Origin: Achromobacter pestifer
GTDB taxonomy: Bacteria; Pseudomonadota; Gammaproteobacteria; Burkholderiales; Burkholderiaceae_B
Reading direction: 5' to 3'
DNA length: 64,000 nt
Assembly: GCF_902859625.1 (NCBI RefSeq)
Contig: NZ_CADIJX010000014.1
Span: 1 to 64,000 of the forward strand
Below the pieces are notes generated by a model, which saw only the letters and a list, made by a program, of their open reading frames with translations, was not told where the DNA came from and ran no database searches. The translations under genes were made by a program, and so were the position numbers. Below are positions 40,001-49,143 of the stretch, in pieces (within the stretch, counting starts at the first letter, position 1; every line of letters starts with the position of its first letter).

Positions 40001-40041
40001 AGTAAACCCCGGTTTTAGAATCGATAATCAAACCTTCGGAT

Positions 40042-40047
40042 TATACC
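40042..40047 (-). promoter_or_regulatory. -10 hexamer of carAB
   Basis: TATAAT on the minus strand, ~40 bp before the GTG start. No good -35 at 17 bp. The rest of 40048-40243 carries the tal upstream region and nothing else recognised. Confidence 0.4.
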
Positions 40048-40243
40048 TTGACCGGACAATTTCCCCCGGGAACCGCGCCAAATAAGGCCGAAACCGGCGA
40101 TTCATCCCTTTCCGGCCCCACGCCACGCGCCCCTCGCGTTCAGGGTTGAGCAAGGGCCCCGCCTTTGGCGGACAGCAAGCGGCTGACGGCAGTGATACGC
40201 TAGGCACACCTTCAACCCTTGCCGTTGTGAGCCGTATCTGTCC

Positions 40244-41197
40244 ATGTCCAGCCAACTTGACGCCCTGCGCAATCACACCACCGTTGTCGCCGACACCGGG
40301 GACTTTGAAGCGATGAAGGCGTTGCGTCCCACCGACGCCACCACCAATCCGTCCCTTATTCTTAAGGCCGTCCAGCAGGATACGTACCGCCCCTTGCTGG
40401 AAAAAACAGCGCGCGACCATCGCGGCGCCCCGACACCCGAATTGGTGGACCGCCTGCTGGTGGCCTTCGGCCGCGCCATTCTGAACATCGTGCCGGGCCG
40501 CGTGTCGACCGAGGTGGATGCCCGCCTGTCGTTCGACACCCGCGCCACCATCGAACGCGCCCGCGGCCTGATCGCCCTATACGAAGCTGCCGGCGTGCCG
40601 CGCGAGCGCGTGCTGATCAAGATCGCTTCCACCTGGGAAGGCATCCAGGCCGCCCGCGCATTGCAGGCCGAAGGCGTGCGCTGCAACCTGACCTTGCTGT
40701 TTTCGCTGCCGCAGGCCGTGGCCTGCGCGGACGCGAACGTGCAGCTGATTTCGCCTTTTGTCGGCCGGATCTACGACTGGTACAAGAAAAGCGCCGGCGC
40801 CGCCTGGGTGGAAGCCGACAATGCCGGCGCGCAAGATCCCGGCGTGCTGTCCGTGACCCGCATCTACCGCTACTACAAGCAACATGGCATCGCGACGGAA
40901 ATCATGGGCGCCAGCTTCCGCAACGCCGGTCAGATCCTGGCCTTGTCGGGCTGCGACCTGCTGACCATCAGCCCAGACCTGCTGAACCACTTGGCCAGCA
41001 CGGAAGGCGATGCGCCCGCGCAATTGCGCGCCGACGACACCGGTGCCGCCCTTGCCCGCGTGGCCGCGGACGAAATCAGCTTCCGCACCCTGCTCAACGA
41101 CGACGCCATGGCCACCGAGAAGCTGTCGGAAGGCATCCGCCTGTTCGTCGCGGACGCGGTCAAGCTGGACGCCTTGATAGACGCCCAGCGCGGCTGA
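40244..41197 (+). CDS. tal: Transaldolase
   Basis: 317 residues, class I transaldolase of the TalA/TalB type. Opens [20 protein letters not shown]; Schiff-base Lys in [12 protein letters not shown]; phosphate-binding [17 protein letters not shown] and [12 protein letters not shown]-like segment. Transfers dihydroxyacetone in the non-oxidative pentose phosphate pathway. Single gene ended by a GC-rich hairpin. Confidence 0.96.
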   Translation: MSSQLDALRNHTTVVADTGDFEAMKALRPTDATTNPSLILKAVQQDTYRPLLEKTARDHRGAPTPELVDRLLVAFGRAILNIVPGRVSTEVDARLSFDTRATIERARGLIALYEAAGVPRERVLIKIASTWEGIQAARALQAEGVRCNLTLLFSLPQAVACADANVQLISPFVGRIYDWYKKSAGAAWVEADNAGAQDPGVLSVTRIYRYYKQHGIATEIMGASFRNAGQILALSGCDLLTISPDLLNHLASTEGDAPAQLRADDTGAALARVAADEISFRTLLNDDAMATEKLSEGIRLFVADAVKLDALIDAQRG

Positions 41198-41229
41198 CGC
41201 TAACGCCTTGAAAAAGGCACGTGAAGCAC

Positions 41230-41252
41230 GCGCGCGCCTTGCCGGCGCGCGC
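41230..41252. terminator. Hairpin between tal and the CMD-family gene
   Basis: 9-bp stem GCGCGCGCC / GGCGCGCGC, loop TTGCC, between two convergent genes. The U-run is poor (AACCCTCTCT). Confidence 0.55.
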
Positions 41253-41264
41253 AACCCTCTCTGC

Positions 41265-41792
41265 CTAGCGGTGATCGTGCGAATGCACCTGTAGCGCTTC
41301 CAGGAAGCGCGACACCATGTTGTATGCCGCCACCGTCGCGGTCAGTTCAACAATGAGTTTTTCTGACCCCATTGCCGACCGCGCCGCCTGGAACACCGCT
41401 TCCGGCACCTGCACCTGGCGCGTCATCGCATCGGTATAGGCCAGCACCGCCTTTTCGCGCTCATCGAACAAATCCGAGTCTTCCCAGGCGGCAAGCGCAT
41501 CCAGCTGCGCCTGCGATACGCCTTCCTTCAACGCGATCGGCGCGTGTTGGTCGGCCTCATAAGGCGCACCGTTAATCGCCGCCACCCGCATGATCACCAG
41601 CTCGCGCAGATCACCCGGCAGCGTGCTTAGCTGGCGGATCGACGTCAGATAGTTGAGCCAACCACCCGCCACCGCCGGGCTGTGCAGCAGCATTTGGTAC
41701 AGATGCAGGACGCTGCCTCGTTCCGCCACGATGCGGTCAACCAAGGGTCGTGCTTCGGGATGAGTCAGATCGGCGTAGGGAAGACGGGCCAT
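41265..41792 (-). CDS. Carboxymuconolactone decarboxylase/AhpD-like protein
   Basis: 175 residues from the ATG at 41792 (MARLPYADLTHPEARPLVDR). The CMD fold is visible: LRELVIMRVAAINGAPYEAD, then HAPIALKEGVSQAQLDAL and DEREKAVLAYTDAMTR. The redox CxxC of AhpD is absent (APYEADQH in its place), so it is not a peroxidase reductase; it resembles single-domain CMD proteins of uncertain reaction. Its start is 98 bp from the divergent phytochrome gene. Confidence 0.85.
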   Translation of the reverse strand: MARLPYADLTHPEARPLVDRIVAERGSVLHLYQMLLHSPAVAGGWLNYLTSIRQLSTLPGDLRELVIMRVAAINGAPYEADQHAPIALKEGVSQAQLDALAAWEDSDLFDEREKAVLAYTDAMTRQVQVPEAVFQAARSAMGSEKLIVELTATVAAYNMVSRFLEALQVHSHDHR

Positions 41793-41890
41793 GAAAACTC
41801 CATATCGGTGACAGGGCTGCAAATGCACACATTCGTACAATATCTTTGACATAATGACAGCATATTGCGCGTCCCCGGTATACACCCAGA

Positions 41891-44080
41891 ATGAATGCGC
41901 CCACCCAATCCCGTCCGCCGGTCACCTTAGCCAACTGCGATAGCGAACCGATACACATACCGGGCGCTATTCAGCCGCTAGGCGCCCTGCTTGCCTTCGA
42001 TGCGGACGGCCATTTGCGGTTTGCCAGCGAAAACGCCCCCGATCTGCTGAGTACCTCATTGACGCTGGGCCAGCCTTGCGCCGCCGGCACGCTGCCCCCA
42101 AGCCTGGCCCATTACCTGGCCGTCTGGCTGGACAACCCCGATCCCGTGTTCGACCCACTGACCATCGCGCTGGAGACCGGCACGTTTGATGTGATCGGCC
42201 ATCGCAACGCTGACGGCCTGACCATCATCGAATTGGAACAACGGGGCGACCACGCGGGTATCGCCGAGCCTGAGCGCATCTACCGCAGCATCGAGCGCGT
42301 GCGCCGCCAGCGCGACATCCAGGGCTTGCTGGACAGCGCCGTGCGGGAAGTGCGCCGCGCCACCGGTTTCGACCGCGTCATGGCCTACCGATTCCATCCC
42401 GACGACAGCGGCGAGATCGTGGCCGAGCAACGCCACGATTCACTGGAAGACTGGGTCGGGCGCCGCTATCCCGCCGGCGACATCCCTGCTCAGGCCCGCC
42501 GTCTGTACACCGTCAACACCTTGCGTCAGATCGCCGATGCGCGCTACACGCCCATCCGTGTGCTGGGCACGCCATCGGCGAACCCGCAACCGCTGGACAT
42601 GAGCTTTTCGGCATTGCGCAGTGTGTCGCCAATCCATCTGGAATACATGGCGAACATGGGCGTGTTGGCGTCCATGAGCCTGTCGATCGTGATCGGCGGG
42701 CGGCTGTGGGGCATGATTGCCTGCCACCACCATTCGCCGCGCCCCATCCCCTACCCCGCGCGCCTGGCATGTGAAGCGCTGGCCCAGGTGTTGTCGGCCG
42801 CGCTGGCCAACATTGAAGGCACCGCACGCGCCAACGAGTCGCGCCGCAATGCGGCGCTGGTCAGCGACCTGACCGAGCGCGTGTCCGCGTCGGAAAACCT
42901 GCATCTGGCCTTGTCCGTTGGCCCGGAAACGCCTGCCTCGCTGATACCCAGCGACGCTGCGCTATGCCTGTGGGGCAACAGCGTCACGGTGTTTGGCGGC
43001 ATCGCGCCGCGCGGCGAATTGGCCGGCATCCTGTGTGCGCTGGACCAAAGCGGCCAGCGCCTGGTGCATAGCGACAACATCGCCCGCGACTACCCCGACC
43101 TGCAAACCGATCTGGTCCCGTACGCGGGCCTGCTCGCCTGCAAGTTCGACCCCATCAACAACGGTTGGCTGATCTGGCTGCGTAAGGAACAGATCGAAAC
43201 GCTCGTGTGGGGCGGCAAGCCCGAAAAGCAGTACACCGTCGGCAACCTGGGGCCTCGCCTGACGCCGCGCGGCTCGTTCGAGGCATGGCGCGAAGTCGTG
43301 CGCAACACCTGCACGACCTGGCTGCCCGCCGAGCTGGACGCCGCCGACAACCTGCGCGACGAACTGTCCCACATCGCGACCAGCCGCGCGGCGGACGTGG
43401 ACCGGGCGCGCACTGCGCTGCTGGCCATGCTTGGCCACGACCTGCGCGATCCGCTGCAATCGATTTCCATGGCAGCCACCCTGCTGTCCAAGACCGATTC
43501 AGGCGCCCGCATGGGTGAGCGCATCCGCTATTCCAGCGGCCGGATGCAACGGCTGATATCCCAAGTGCTGGACCTGTCCCGCCTGCAAGGCGGCATGGGG
43601 CTGGGCATTGAAAAGCGGCCGTGCAACCTGAGCGATCTGGTGAACAGCTTGATCGATGAGAAACGTCAGGCTTATCCAGGGCTGCGCATCGAACCCGAGG
43701 TTGCACCCGGTCTGGATCTGATGGCCGACACCGACCGCATCGCTCAGGTCGTGACCAATCTGATGAGCAATGCCCGTCAGCATGGCGCCCCACGCCAACC
43801 GATCCGTGTCCTGGCGCGGCAAGTCGGCGACGACATCGAATTGCGCGTCGTCAATCATGGCGCACCGATCTCGGAAGAGGTGATGGCGCATCTGTTTTCG
43901 CCTTTCAAACCTGAATCGCTGGGTCATTCCCGCAACCGCAACGGGCTGGGGCTGGGCCTGTACATCGCCGATCAGGTCGTGCGCGACCACGACGGCGAGA
44001 TCTCGGTGGAATGCCGCGACGGCTTGGTCATTTTCACGGTGACGTTGCCGCGCAACCTGCGCGACGCGCCTGTCCCTTGA
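41891..44080 (+). CDS. Bacteriophytochrome histidine kinase
   Basis: 729 residues. Light-sensing module PAS-GAF-PHY: biliverdin Cys16 in LANCDSEPIHIPGAIQPLG, GAF knot region RVMAYRFHPDDSGEIVAE, chromophore motif YPAGDIPAQARRLY (usual PASDIP, here PAGDIP), and the PHY tongue PRGSFEAW. Kinase core: H-box LLAMLGHDLRDPLQ (His516), N-box VVTNLMSNARQHG and G-box NGLGLGLYIADQ, all intact. Cytosolic red/far-red sensor. No heme oxygenase gene is adjacent for biliverdin supply. Followed after 16 bp by a receiver gene and after a further 12 bp by a phosphotransfer candidate. Confidence 0.95.
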   Translation: MNAPTQSRPPVTLANCDSEPIHIPGAIQPLGALLAFDADGHLRFASENAPDLLSTSLTLGQPCAAGTLPPSLAHYLAVWLDNPDPVFDPLTIALETGTFDVIGHRNADGLTIIELEQRGDHAGIAEPERIYRSIERVRRQRDIQGLLDSAVREVRRATGFDRVMAYRFHPDDSGEIVAEQRHDSLEDWVGRRYPAGDIPAQARRLYTVNTLRQIADARYTPIRVLGTPSANPQPLDMSFSALRSVSPIHLEYMANMGVLASMSLSIVIGGRLWGMIACHHHSPRPIPYPARLACEALAQVLSAALANIEGTARANESRRNAALVSDLTERVSASENLHLALSVGPETPASLIPSDAALCLWGNSVTVFGGIAPRGELAGILCALDQSGQRLVHSDNIARDYPDLQTDLVPYAGLLACKFDPINNGWLIWLRKEQIETLVWGGKPEKQYTVGNLGPRLTPRGSFEAWREVVRNTCTTWLPAELDAADNLRDELSHIATSRAADVDRARTALLAMLGHDLRDPLQSISMAATLLSKTDSGARMGERIRYSSGRMQRLISQVLDLSRLQGGMGLGIEKRPCNLSDLVNSLIDEKRQAYPGLRIEPEVAPGLDLMADTDRIAQVVTNLMSNARQHGAPRQPIRVLARQVGDDIELRVVNHGAPISEEVMAHLFSPFKPESLGHSRNRNGLGLGLYIADQVVRDHDGEISVECRDGLVIFTVTLPRNLRDAPVP

Positions 44081-44096
44081 TTGCTGGAGACACCCT

Positions 44097-44462
44097 TTGA
44101 ACGACGTGCGTGCGATCCGCGTCCTGCTGGTTGACGACAATGAAATGGGCTCGGAGCTGCTGGCCGAGTTCTTGGCGCTTTCCGGACTGGAAACGCGGTG
44201 CGCCACCACCGGCCAGGCCGCCCTGGAGCTGGCCGACAGCTTTGCCCCCGAGGCCGTGCTGGTGGACATTCTGCTGCCCGACATGGACGGCTACGAATTG
44301 GCGGCTCGGCTGCGCGCCCGTGACGCCTCGCCCCGCATTTATGCTTTGAGCGGGCTTGCGCGCCAAGATCGGCGTGACGACGCGGACGGCATGTTCAATG
44401 GCTGGATTGAAAAACCCGCCGACCCCGACGCGCTGCTGGCTATTCTGCGCCAGACGCAATAA
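44097..44462 (+). CDS. Single-domain response regulator
   Basis: 121 residues from a TTG start with GGAG 8 nt upstream. Receiver only: acidic pair in VLLVDDNEMGSE (Asp13, Asp14), phospho-acceptor Asp57 in AVLVDILLPDMDG, Ser/Thr switch in IYALSGLA, Lys in WIEKPADP. With no output domain it should act by protein contact or as an intermediate in a phosphorelay from the phytochrome. Confidence 0.93.
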   Translation: MNDVRAIRVLLVDDNEMGSELLAEFLALSGLETRCATTGQAALELADSFAPEAVLVDILLPDMDGYELAARLRARDASPRIYALSGLARQDRRDDADGMFNGWIEKPADPDALLAILRQTQ

Positions 44463-44474
44463 GAAGCTGCCCCG

Positions 44475-45119
44475 ATGCCACTCGCCACTCCCCTGCAAGT
44501 CCTGGCGGCCCATGGCGTGCGGCTGAAAGTGCTGGCTCAGGTCTTTCCCGTGCTGCGCCACGAGGTAGTCGGGCCGTTGTCCAACGCGACGCTGGCTGCC
44601 GCAATGCTGCGCCAGACACCCGAAGGCGCCGACGCCAGCGCCCTGCAACAACGCTGCCAGCGGCTGGCGGGTGACATGACGGGCATGCTTGAAGACAGTG
44701 TCAACGTGGTGCGGGACTTGGATCAATGGCTGACGGACAAGGGCGCGCTTGCGCCGGCCGACGCCTTGCTGCGGGAATGCCGCAAGCTGATGTTCTCGCA
44801 TCTGCTGCTGTCGCGGCGCAGCGTGACGTGGCCCGACGAGATCGCGGCCATCGATTTACCGCAATTCACCACGCGCTATCTGCTGCTGGCGTGGCTGCTG
44901 TGCCTGCTGCCCGCGCTTCCCGAGGATGCCGATGTGACGCTGGATTTCTCGCAGGCCGATATCTGGCATGCCTGTTTTTCCGCCCCGCCGGACTTTGCCG
45001 TGGGGCAGCAGGTGGCGTTCGATCCGCAGGAGGTCGAACTCCTTGCCGCCGAGTCAGGCTGGCATTTGGAGCGCCATACGCATCGTTGGTCGCTCCGCCT
45101 GCCAGCCCCTGCGCCTTGA
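44475..45119 (+). CDS. ChpT-like histidine phosphotransfer protein (candidate)
   Basis: 214 residues, no recognised family at first sight. Residues ~18-75 read like a DHp helix pair with an H-box analogue VLRHEVVGPLSNATLAAAML (His29). Residues ~130-212 resemble a degenerate kinase ATPase fold (DVTLDFSQADIWHACFSAPP, ending GWHLERHTHRWSLRLP) without N-, G1- or G2-boxes. That is the architecture of ChpT-type phosphotransferases, which evolved from histidine kinases. Gene order kinase-receiver-this protein fits a phosphorelay. The alternative is a phosphatase or regulator of the phytochrome. No Cys-rich or DNA-binding motif. Confidence 0.6.
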   Translation: MPLATPLQVLAAHGVRLKVLAQVFPVLRHEVVGPLSNATLAAAMLRQTPEGADASALQQRCQRLAGDMTGMLEDSVNVVRDLDQWLTDKGALAPADALLRECRKLMFSHLLLSRRSVTWPDEIAAIDLPQFTTRYLLLAWLLCLLPALPEDADVTLDFSQADIWHACFSAPPDFAVGQQVAFDPQEVELLAAESGWHLERHTHRWSLRLPAPAP

Positions 45120-45163
45120 TGCTTGGGTGGTCTGACTTGAGTGGGTCTGACTGCGGTGCCTGA

Positions 45164-45958
45164 CTACAGCTTTTCGGTTTCACCCGATTTCGGCTGCCAC
45201 TTCATCAAGCGCTTTTCACCGATGCCGACGATGTAGTCCAGCACCAGCGCGAATGCCGTCAACACGACGATGCCCGCGAACACCGTGTTCACATCAAACG
45301 TGCCTTCCGCCTGAAGGATCAGGTAGCCCACACCGCTGGCCGACCCCAGATATTCCCCGACCACCGCGCCCACGAAGGCCAGGCCCACGGACGTATGCAG
45401 GCTGGAGAACACCCAACTGGTGGCGGACGGCAGGTAGACGTGGCGCAGCAATTGGCGCTTGCGCGCACCCAGCATGCGGGCGTTATCCAGCAAGGTGGGG
45501 CTGACTTCGCGCACGCCCTGGTAGACGTTGAAGAACACGATGAAGAACACCAGCGTAACGGCCAGCGCGACCTTCGACCAGATCCCCAGCCCGAACCACA
45601 TGCCGAAGATGGGCGCCAGAATCACGCGCGGCATCGAATTGGCGGCCTTGATATAGGGATCCAGAATGGCGCTTGCGCGTGGCGACAGGCCCAGCCACAA
45701 GCCGAAGCCCAGGCCGGCGATGGTGCCGATGAAAAACGCCAGCACGGTCTCGGTCAGCGTCACCCACAAGTGCGTGTAGATATCCGCATTGGTGATGAAC
45801 CAGGCCCAGATGCGGCCCCAGACTTTCAGCGGCTCGCCAAAGAAGAAGGCCACTTTGGAATCGCGCGACGCGAAATGCCAGACGCCCAGGATGACGACCA
45901 ACAACAGCAGTTGCCAGAAGCGCAGGCTGGCGGAACCGGATTTGAATGACTTCGACAT
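45164..45958 (-). CDS. ABC permease, TauC/SsuC type
   Basis: 264 residues with six membrane helices. EAA coupling loop around LLDNARMLGARKRQLLRHVY; PRVILAPIFGMWFGLGIWSK is typical of the nitrate/sulfonate/taurine class. Last gene of a four-gene operon, 3 bp after the ATPase. Confidence 0.93.
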   Translation of the reverse strand: MSKSFKSGSASLRFWQLLLLVVILGVWHFASRDSKVAFFFGEPLKVWGRIWAWFITNADIYTHLWVTLTETVLAFFIGTIAGLGFGLWLGLSPRASAILDPYIKAANSMPRVILAPIFGMWFGLGIWSKVALAVTLVFFIVFFNVYQGVREVSPTLLDNARMLGARKRQLLRHVYLPSATSWVFSSLHTSVGLAFVGAVVGEYLGSASGVGYLILQAEGTFDVNTVFAGIVVLTAFALVLDYIVGIGEKRLMKWQPKSGETEKL

Positions 45959-45961
45959 ACC

Positions 45962-46771
45962 TCAGGCTCGCTTCTGTTGGGCATAGCCCTTGAGCACTTC
46001 TTCGCGCAACACAGCCCAAATGGCCGAATGCAGCTCGACGAAGCGCGGATGGGCGCGCACCTCGGCCACATCGCGCGGACGTGGCAGATCGATGGTGAAT
46101 TCGCCGATCGGATGCGTACCGGGGCCCGCCGACAGCACGATCACACGGTCGCTCATCGCGATGGCTTCGTCCAGGTCGTGCGTGATGAACAGCACCGCCT
46201 TGCGCTTGGCCATCCATAGTTCCAGCACTTCGTTTTCCATCAGCTGGCGCGTCTGGATGTCCAGCGCGGAAAACGGCTCGTCCATCAGAATGATGTCCGG
46301 ATCACGAATCAGCGTCTGAGCCAGCATGGCGCGCTTGCGCATGCCGCCGGACATCTGATGCGGATAGCGACTTTCAAAGCCTCCCAGACCCACGCGGCGC
46401 ATCCATTCCCGGCCGCGCTCAAGCGCTTCCGAGCGAGGCACACCCGCAAAATCCAGCCCCGCCACCACGTTGTCCAGCGCGCTGCGCCAGGGCAAGAGCG
46501 CCTCGCCCTGGAACATATAGCCCGCGCGGGCGTTGATGCCCGACAGGGGCTCGCCGAAGACCTTCACCTGCCCCGTCGACGGCGACAGCAAGCCGGCGCC
46601 GACGTTGAGCAAGGTGGATTTTCCGCAACCGGTCGGGCCCACCACCGACACGAACTCCCCTGGCGCGATGGCCAGGGTCGTGTCGCTGACAGCGGTGTAG
46701 CGCTGCGACCGGTCGTCACGCGAAACAAAGGTGCAACTGATATTTTCCAGCGACAGTGCGGCTTCAGCCAT
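45962..46771 (-). CDS. ABC ATPase, TauB/SsuB type
   Basis: 269 residues from the ATG at 46771, which overlaps the binding-protein stop by 8 bp; an ATG at 46777 is possible. Walker A VGPTGCGKST, Q-loop MFQGEALLPW, signature MSGGMRKRAMLAQ, Walker B IILMDEPFSALD, switch THDLDEAI. These match the SsuB/TauB class. Confidence 0.94.
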   Translation of the reverse strand: MAEAALSLENISCTFVSRDDRSQRYTAVSDTTLAIAPGEFVSVVGPTGCGKSTLLNVGAGLLSPSTGQVKVFGEPLSGINARAGYMFQGEALLPWRSALDNVVAGLDFAGVPRSEALERGREWMRRVGLGGFESRYPHQMSGGMRKRAMLAQTLIRDPDIILMDEPFSALDIQTRQLMENEVLELWMAKRKAVLFITHDLDEAIAMSDRVIVLSAGPGTHPIGEFTIDLPRPRDVAEVRAHPRFVELHSAIWAVLREEVLKGYAQQKRA

Positions 46772-47804
46772 TGGCATACTTCTCGTTGGCACGACGGGCA
46801 AAATCGTTGGTCCAGACCTTGGAAGGATCAATCTTCGAGCCGTCGAAGTCCGCCTGGTAAGCGGCCAGCGCCTTCAGCGCGGTCGCCGCGCCGTCCTCGG
46901 GGATCATGCCGTTGGGCGACAGACCTTCCAGGCTCTTCGCGATGGCAGCCTTGTAGACGGCCGGATCGCCCAGCAGATAGGTTTCCGGCACGATCTTGGC
47001 AATCTCGTCGGGGCCTGCCTTCTGGATCCACTTGTCCGCCCGGACCAGCGCGTTGGCCAGCGCCTGCGTGGTATTCGGATTGGCGTCGATGAACGCTTGC
47101 GGCGCGTACAGGCAGCCGGCCGGCATGTTGCCGCCGAAGATGTCCTGCGTGTCCTTGAGGGTGCGCGTGTCGACGATGATCTGGATGTCGCCCGGCATCT
47201 CCAGCATCGACACCACGGGGTCGGTGTTGGAGATGGCGTCGATCTGGCCGCTGCGCAGCGCCGTCACGGCACCCGCACCTGCGCCCACCCCGATGATCGA
47301 GACGTCCGACGCCTTCAGGCCATGCTTGGCCAGGAAGAAGCTGACCACCATGTTCGTGGACGAGCCCGGCGCGGTCACGCCGATCTTCTTGCCCTTCAAG
47401 TCGGCCGGACCCTTGTAGTTGGGCAGGTTCTTCTTGGAGACGCCCACGCCGATCATCGGCGCGCGGCCTTGCAGCACGAAAGCGCGGTAGGCCTGGCCCT
47501 TGGACTGCATGGAAAGCGTGTGCTCGAATGCGCCCGACACGATGTCGGCGCTGCCGCCCACCACTGCCTGCAACGCCTTGGAGCCACCCGCGAAGTCGGC
47601 AATGCTGACCTCCAGACCTTCATCCTTGAAGTAGCCACGGGCTTCGGCGATGGACAAGGGCAGGTAGTAGATCAGGGGCTTGCCGCCCACGGCGATCTGG
47701 ACCTTGGTCTTTTCAAGCTTCTGTGCGCGCACGATGGCGGGCGCCATGCCCATGACGCCGGCAGCGCCAGCCATCTTGAGCAATTCACGGCGGGTAACTG
47801 ACAT
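46764..47804 (-). CDS. ABC binding protein, NitT/TauT (NMT1-like) type
   Basis: 346 residues. N-terminus MSVTRRELLKMAGAAGVMGM carries a twin-Arg motif (TRRELLK) before a hydrophobic core, so Tat export is likely. Mature fold of the SsuA/TauA/NMT1 family: IAVGGKPLIYYLPLSIAEAR, GYFKDEGLEVSIADF, GSADIVSGAFEHTL, LKGKKIGVTAPGSSTN. Preceded by a CoA-transferase gene 11 bp away, so the ligand may be a carboxylic acid rather than taurine. Confidence 0.9.
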   Translation of the reverse strand: MSVTRRELLKMAGAAGVMGMAPAIVRAQKLEKTKVQIAVGGKPLIYYLPLSIAEARGYFKDEGLEVSIADFAGGSKALQAVVGGSADIVSGAFEHTLSMQSKGQAYRAFVLQGRAPMIGVGVSKKNLPNYKGPADLKGKKIGVTAPGSSTNMVVSFFLAKHGLKASDVSIIGVGAGAGAVTALRSGQIDAISNTDPVVSMLEMPGDIQIIVDTRTLKDTQDIFGGNMPAGCLYAPQAFIDANPNTTQALANALVRADKWIQKAGPDEIAKIVPETYLLGDPAVYKAAIAKSLEGLSPNGMIPEDGAATALKALAAYQADFDGSKIDPSKVWTNDFARRANEKYANG

Positions 47805-47815
47805 GTGGTTGTCTC

Positions 47816-49075
47816 CTAGTTGTCGGGTTTACCGATAGCGCCGGTCTTCGCCAGCTCATCAATAGCCGCTGAATCATACCCCAGCGATTTCAGGACTTCC
47901 TCGGTATGTTCCCCTAATGCCGGCCCCACCCAGCGCGTCTGTCCGGGGGTCTCCGACAGCTTGGGAACCACCGCCGGCAGCTTGACCGGACTGCCATCGG
48001 CGAAGTGATGTTGTTCGATCATTCGGCGTGCCAGGAACTGCGGATCGCTGAACATATCGGCCACGCTGTAGATCTTGCCGACGGGCACATCCGCGCCCTT
48101 CAGCGTGCCCAGCGCCTCTTCGATGCCGCGTCCGCCGCACCATTGCTGGATGGCGCCATCGATCTCCTCGACCCGGCGCGCGCGGCCGTCGTTGCGCACC
48201 AGATCAGGATCTTCGGCCAGGTCGTCCCGGCCAATGGCGCGCATCAGGCGATGGAAGATAGCGTCGCCGTTGCCGGCGATGACGACGTTCTGGCCGTCGC
48301 GCGTGGTGTAGGTGTTGGACGGCACGATGCCTGGCAACGCGCCGCCGGTGCGCTCGCGCACCACGCCGGCCACGTCGTATTCGGGCACCAGGCTTTCCAT
48401 CATGTTGAAAACGGCTTCGTACAGCGCCACGTCAACCATCTGGCCCTGCCCGGCCTGGCTGGCATCGCCCGTCTTGCCATTCCAGCGCCCGCCCGTGGCA
48501 TCGCGGTGGCGCAACGCCATCATGGCGCCGATCACGCCATGCAACGCAGCGATGGAGTCGCCAATGGAGATGCCAACCCGCAACGGCGGACGATCGGGGT
48601 GGCCCGACACGTAGCGCAAGCCGCCCATCGATTCACCGATGGCCCCAAAACCCGGCTGGTCCTTCATGGGGCCGGTCTGGCCATAACCGGACAGCCGGAC
48701 CATGATCAGCGCAGGGTTGATGGCGCGTAGCTGTTCATAGCCCAGGCCCCATTTTTCCAGCACGCCAGGCCGGTAGTTTTCAACCACGACGTCGGCGTCC
48801 AGCGCCAGCTTGCGCGCAATTTCCTGCGCGCGCGGGTCTTTCAGGTTCAGGGCGATGGATTGTTTGTTGCGAGCCTGCACCGTCCACCAGAGCGAATTGC
48901 CCTCGTGCAGGTGGCGCCAGCTACGGATGGGATCACCGCCGCCCGTGCCGTCAGGGCCATGCGGCGTTTCCACCTTGATGACATCGGCGCCGAATTCGCC
49001 GAAGATGCGCGCGGCAAAGGGGCCGGCGATGAGCGTGCCGAGTTCCAGGACCTTGAGTCCGGTCAGCGCTGACAT
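47816..49075 (-). CDS. CoA-transferase family III (CaiB/BaiF)
   Basis: 419 residues. Opens GLKVLELGTLIAGPFAARIF, then GADVIKVETPHGPD, ADVVVENYRPGVLEKWGLGY and MVRLSGYGQTGP, all standard for family III enzymes such as formyl-CoA:oxalate CoA-transferase. It moves CoA between carboxylic acids through an aspartyl-CoA intermediate. First gene of the operon with a TauABC-type importer, suggesting uptake then CoA activation of one acid. Substrate unknown. Confidence 0.92.
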   Translation of the reverse strand: MSALTGLKVLELGTLIAGPFAARIFGEFGADVIKVETPHGPDGTGGGDPIRSWRHLHEGNSLWWTVQARNKQSIALNLKDPRAQEIARKLALDADVVVENYRPGVLEKWGLGYEQLRAINPALIMVRLSGYGQTGPMKDQPGFGAIGESMGGLRYVSGHPDRPPLRVGISIGDSIAALHGVIGAMMALRHRDATGGRWNGKTGDASQAGQGQMVDVALYEAVFNMMESLVPEYDVAGVVRERTGGALPGIVPSNTYTTRDGQNVVIAGNGDAIFHRLMRAIGRDDLAEDPDLVRNDGRARRVEEIDGAIQQWCGGRGIEEALGTLKGADVPVGKIYSVADMFSDPQFLARRMIEQHHFADGSPVKLPAVVPKLSETPGQTRWVGPALGEHTEEVLKSLGYDSAAIDELAKTGAIGKPDN

Positions 49076-49143
49076 GGTTTGTCTTCCTCACGTGTCTTGC
49101 CATGCCGGTACGTTGCCGGCTGGCTATTGTGATGCGGCGAGCC

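Noticed and set aside
40001-40243. Pyrimidine attenuator or riboswitch before carAB
   Set aside because: No terminator/antiterminator pair or known aptamer could be drawn; only a -10 hexamer is visible.
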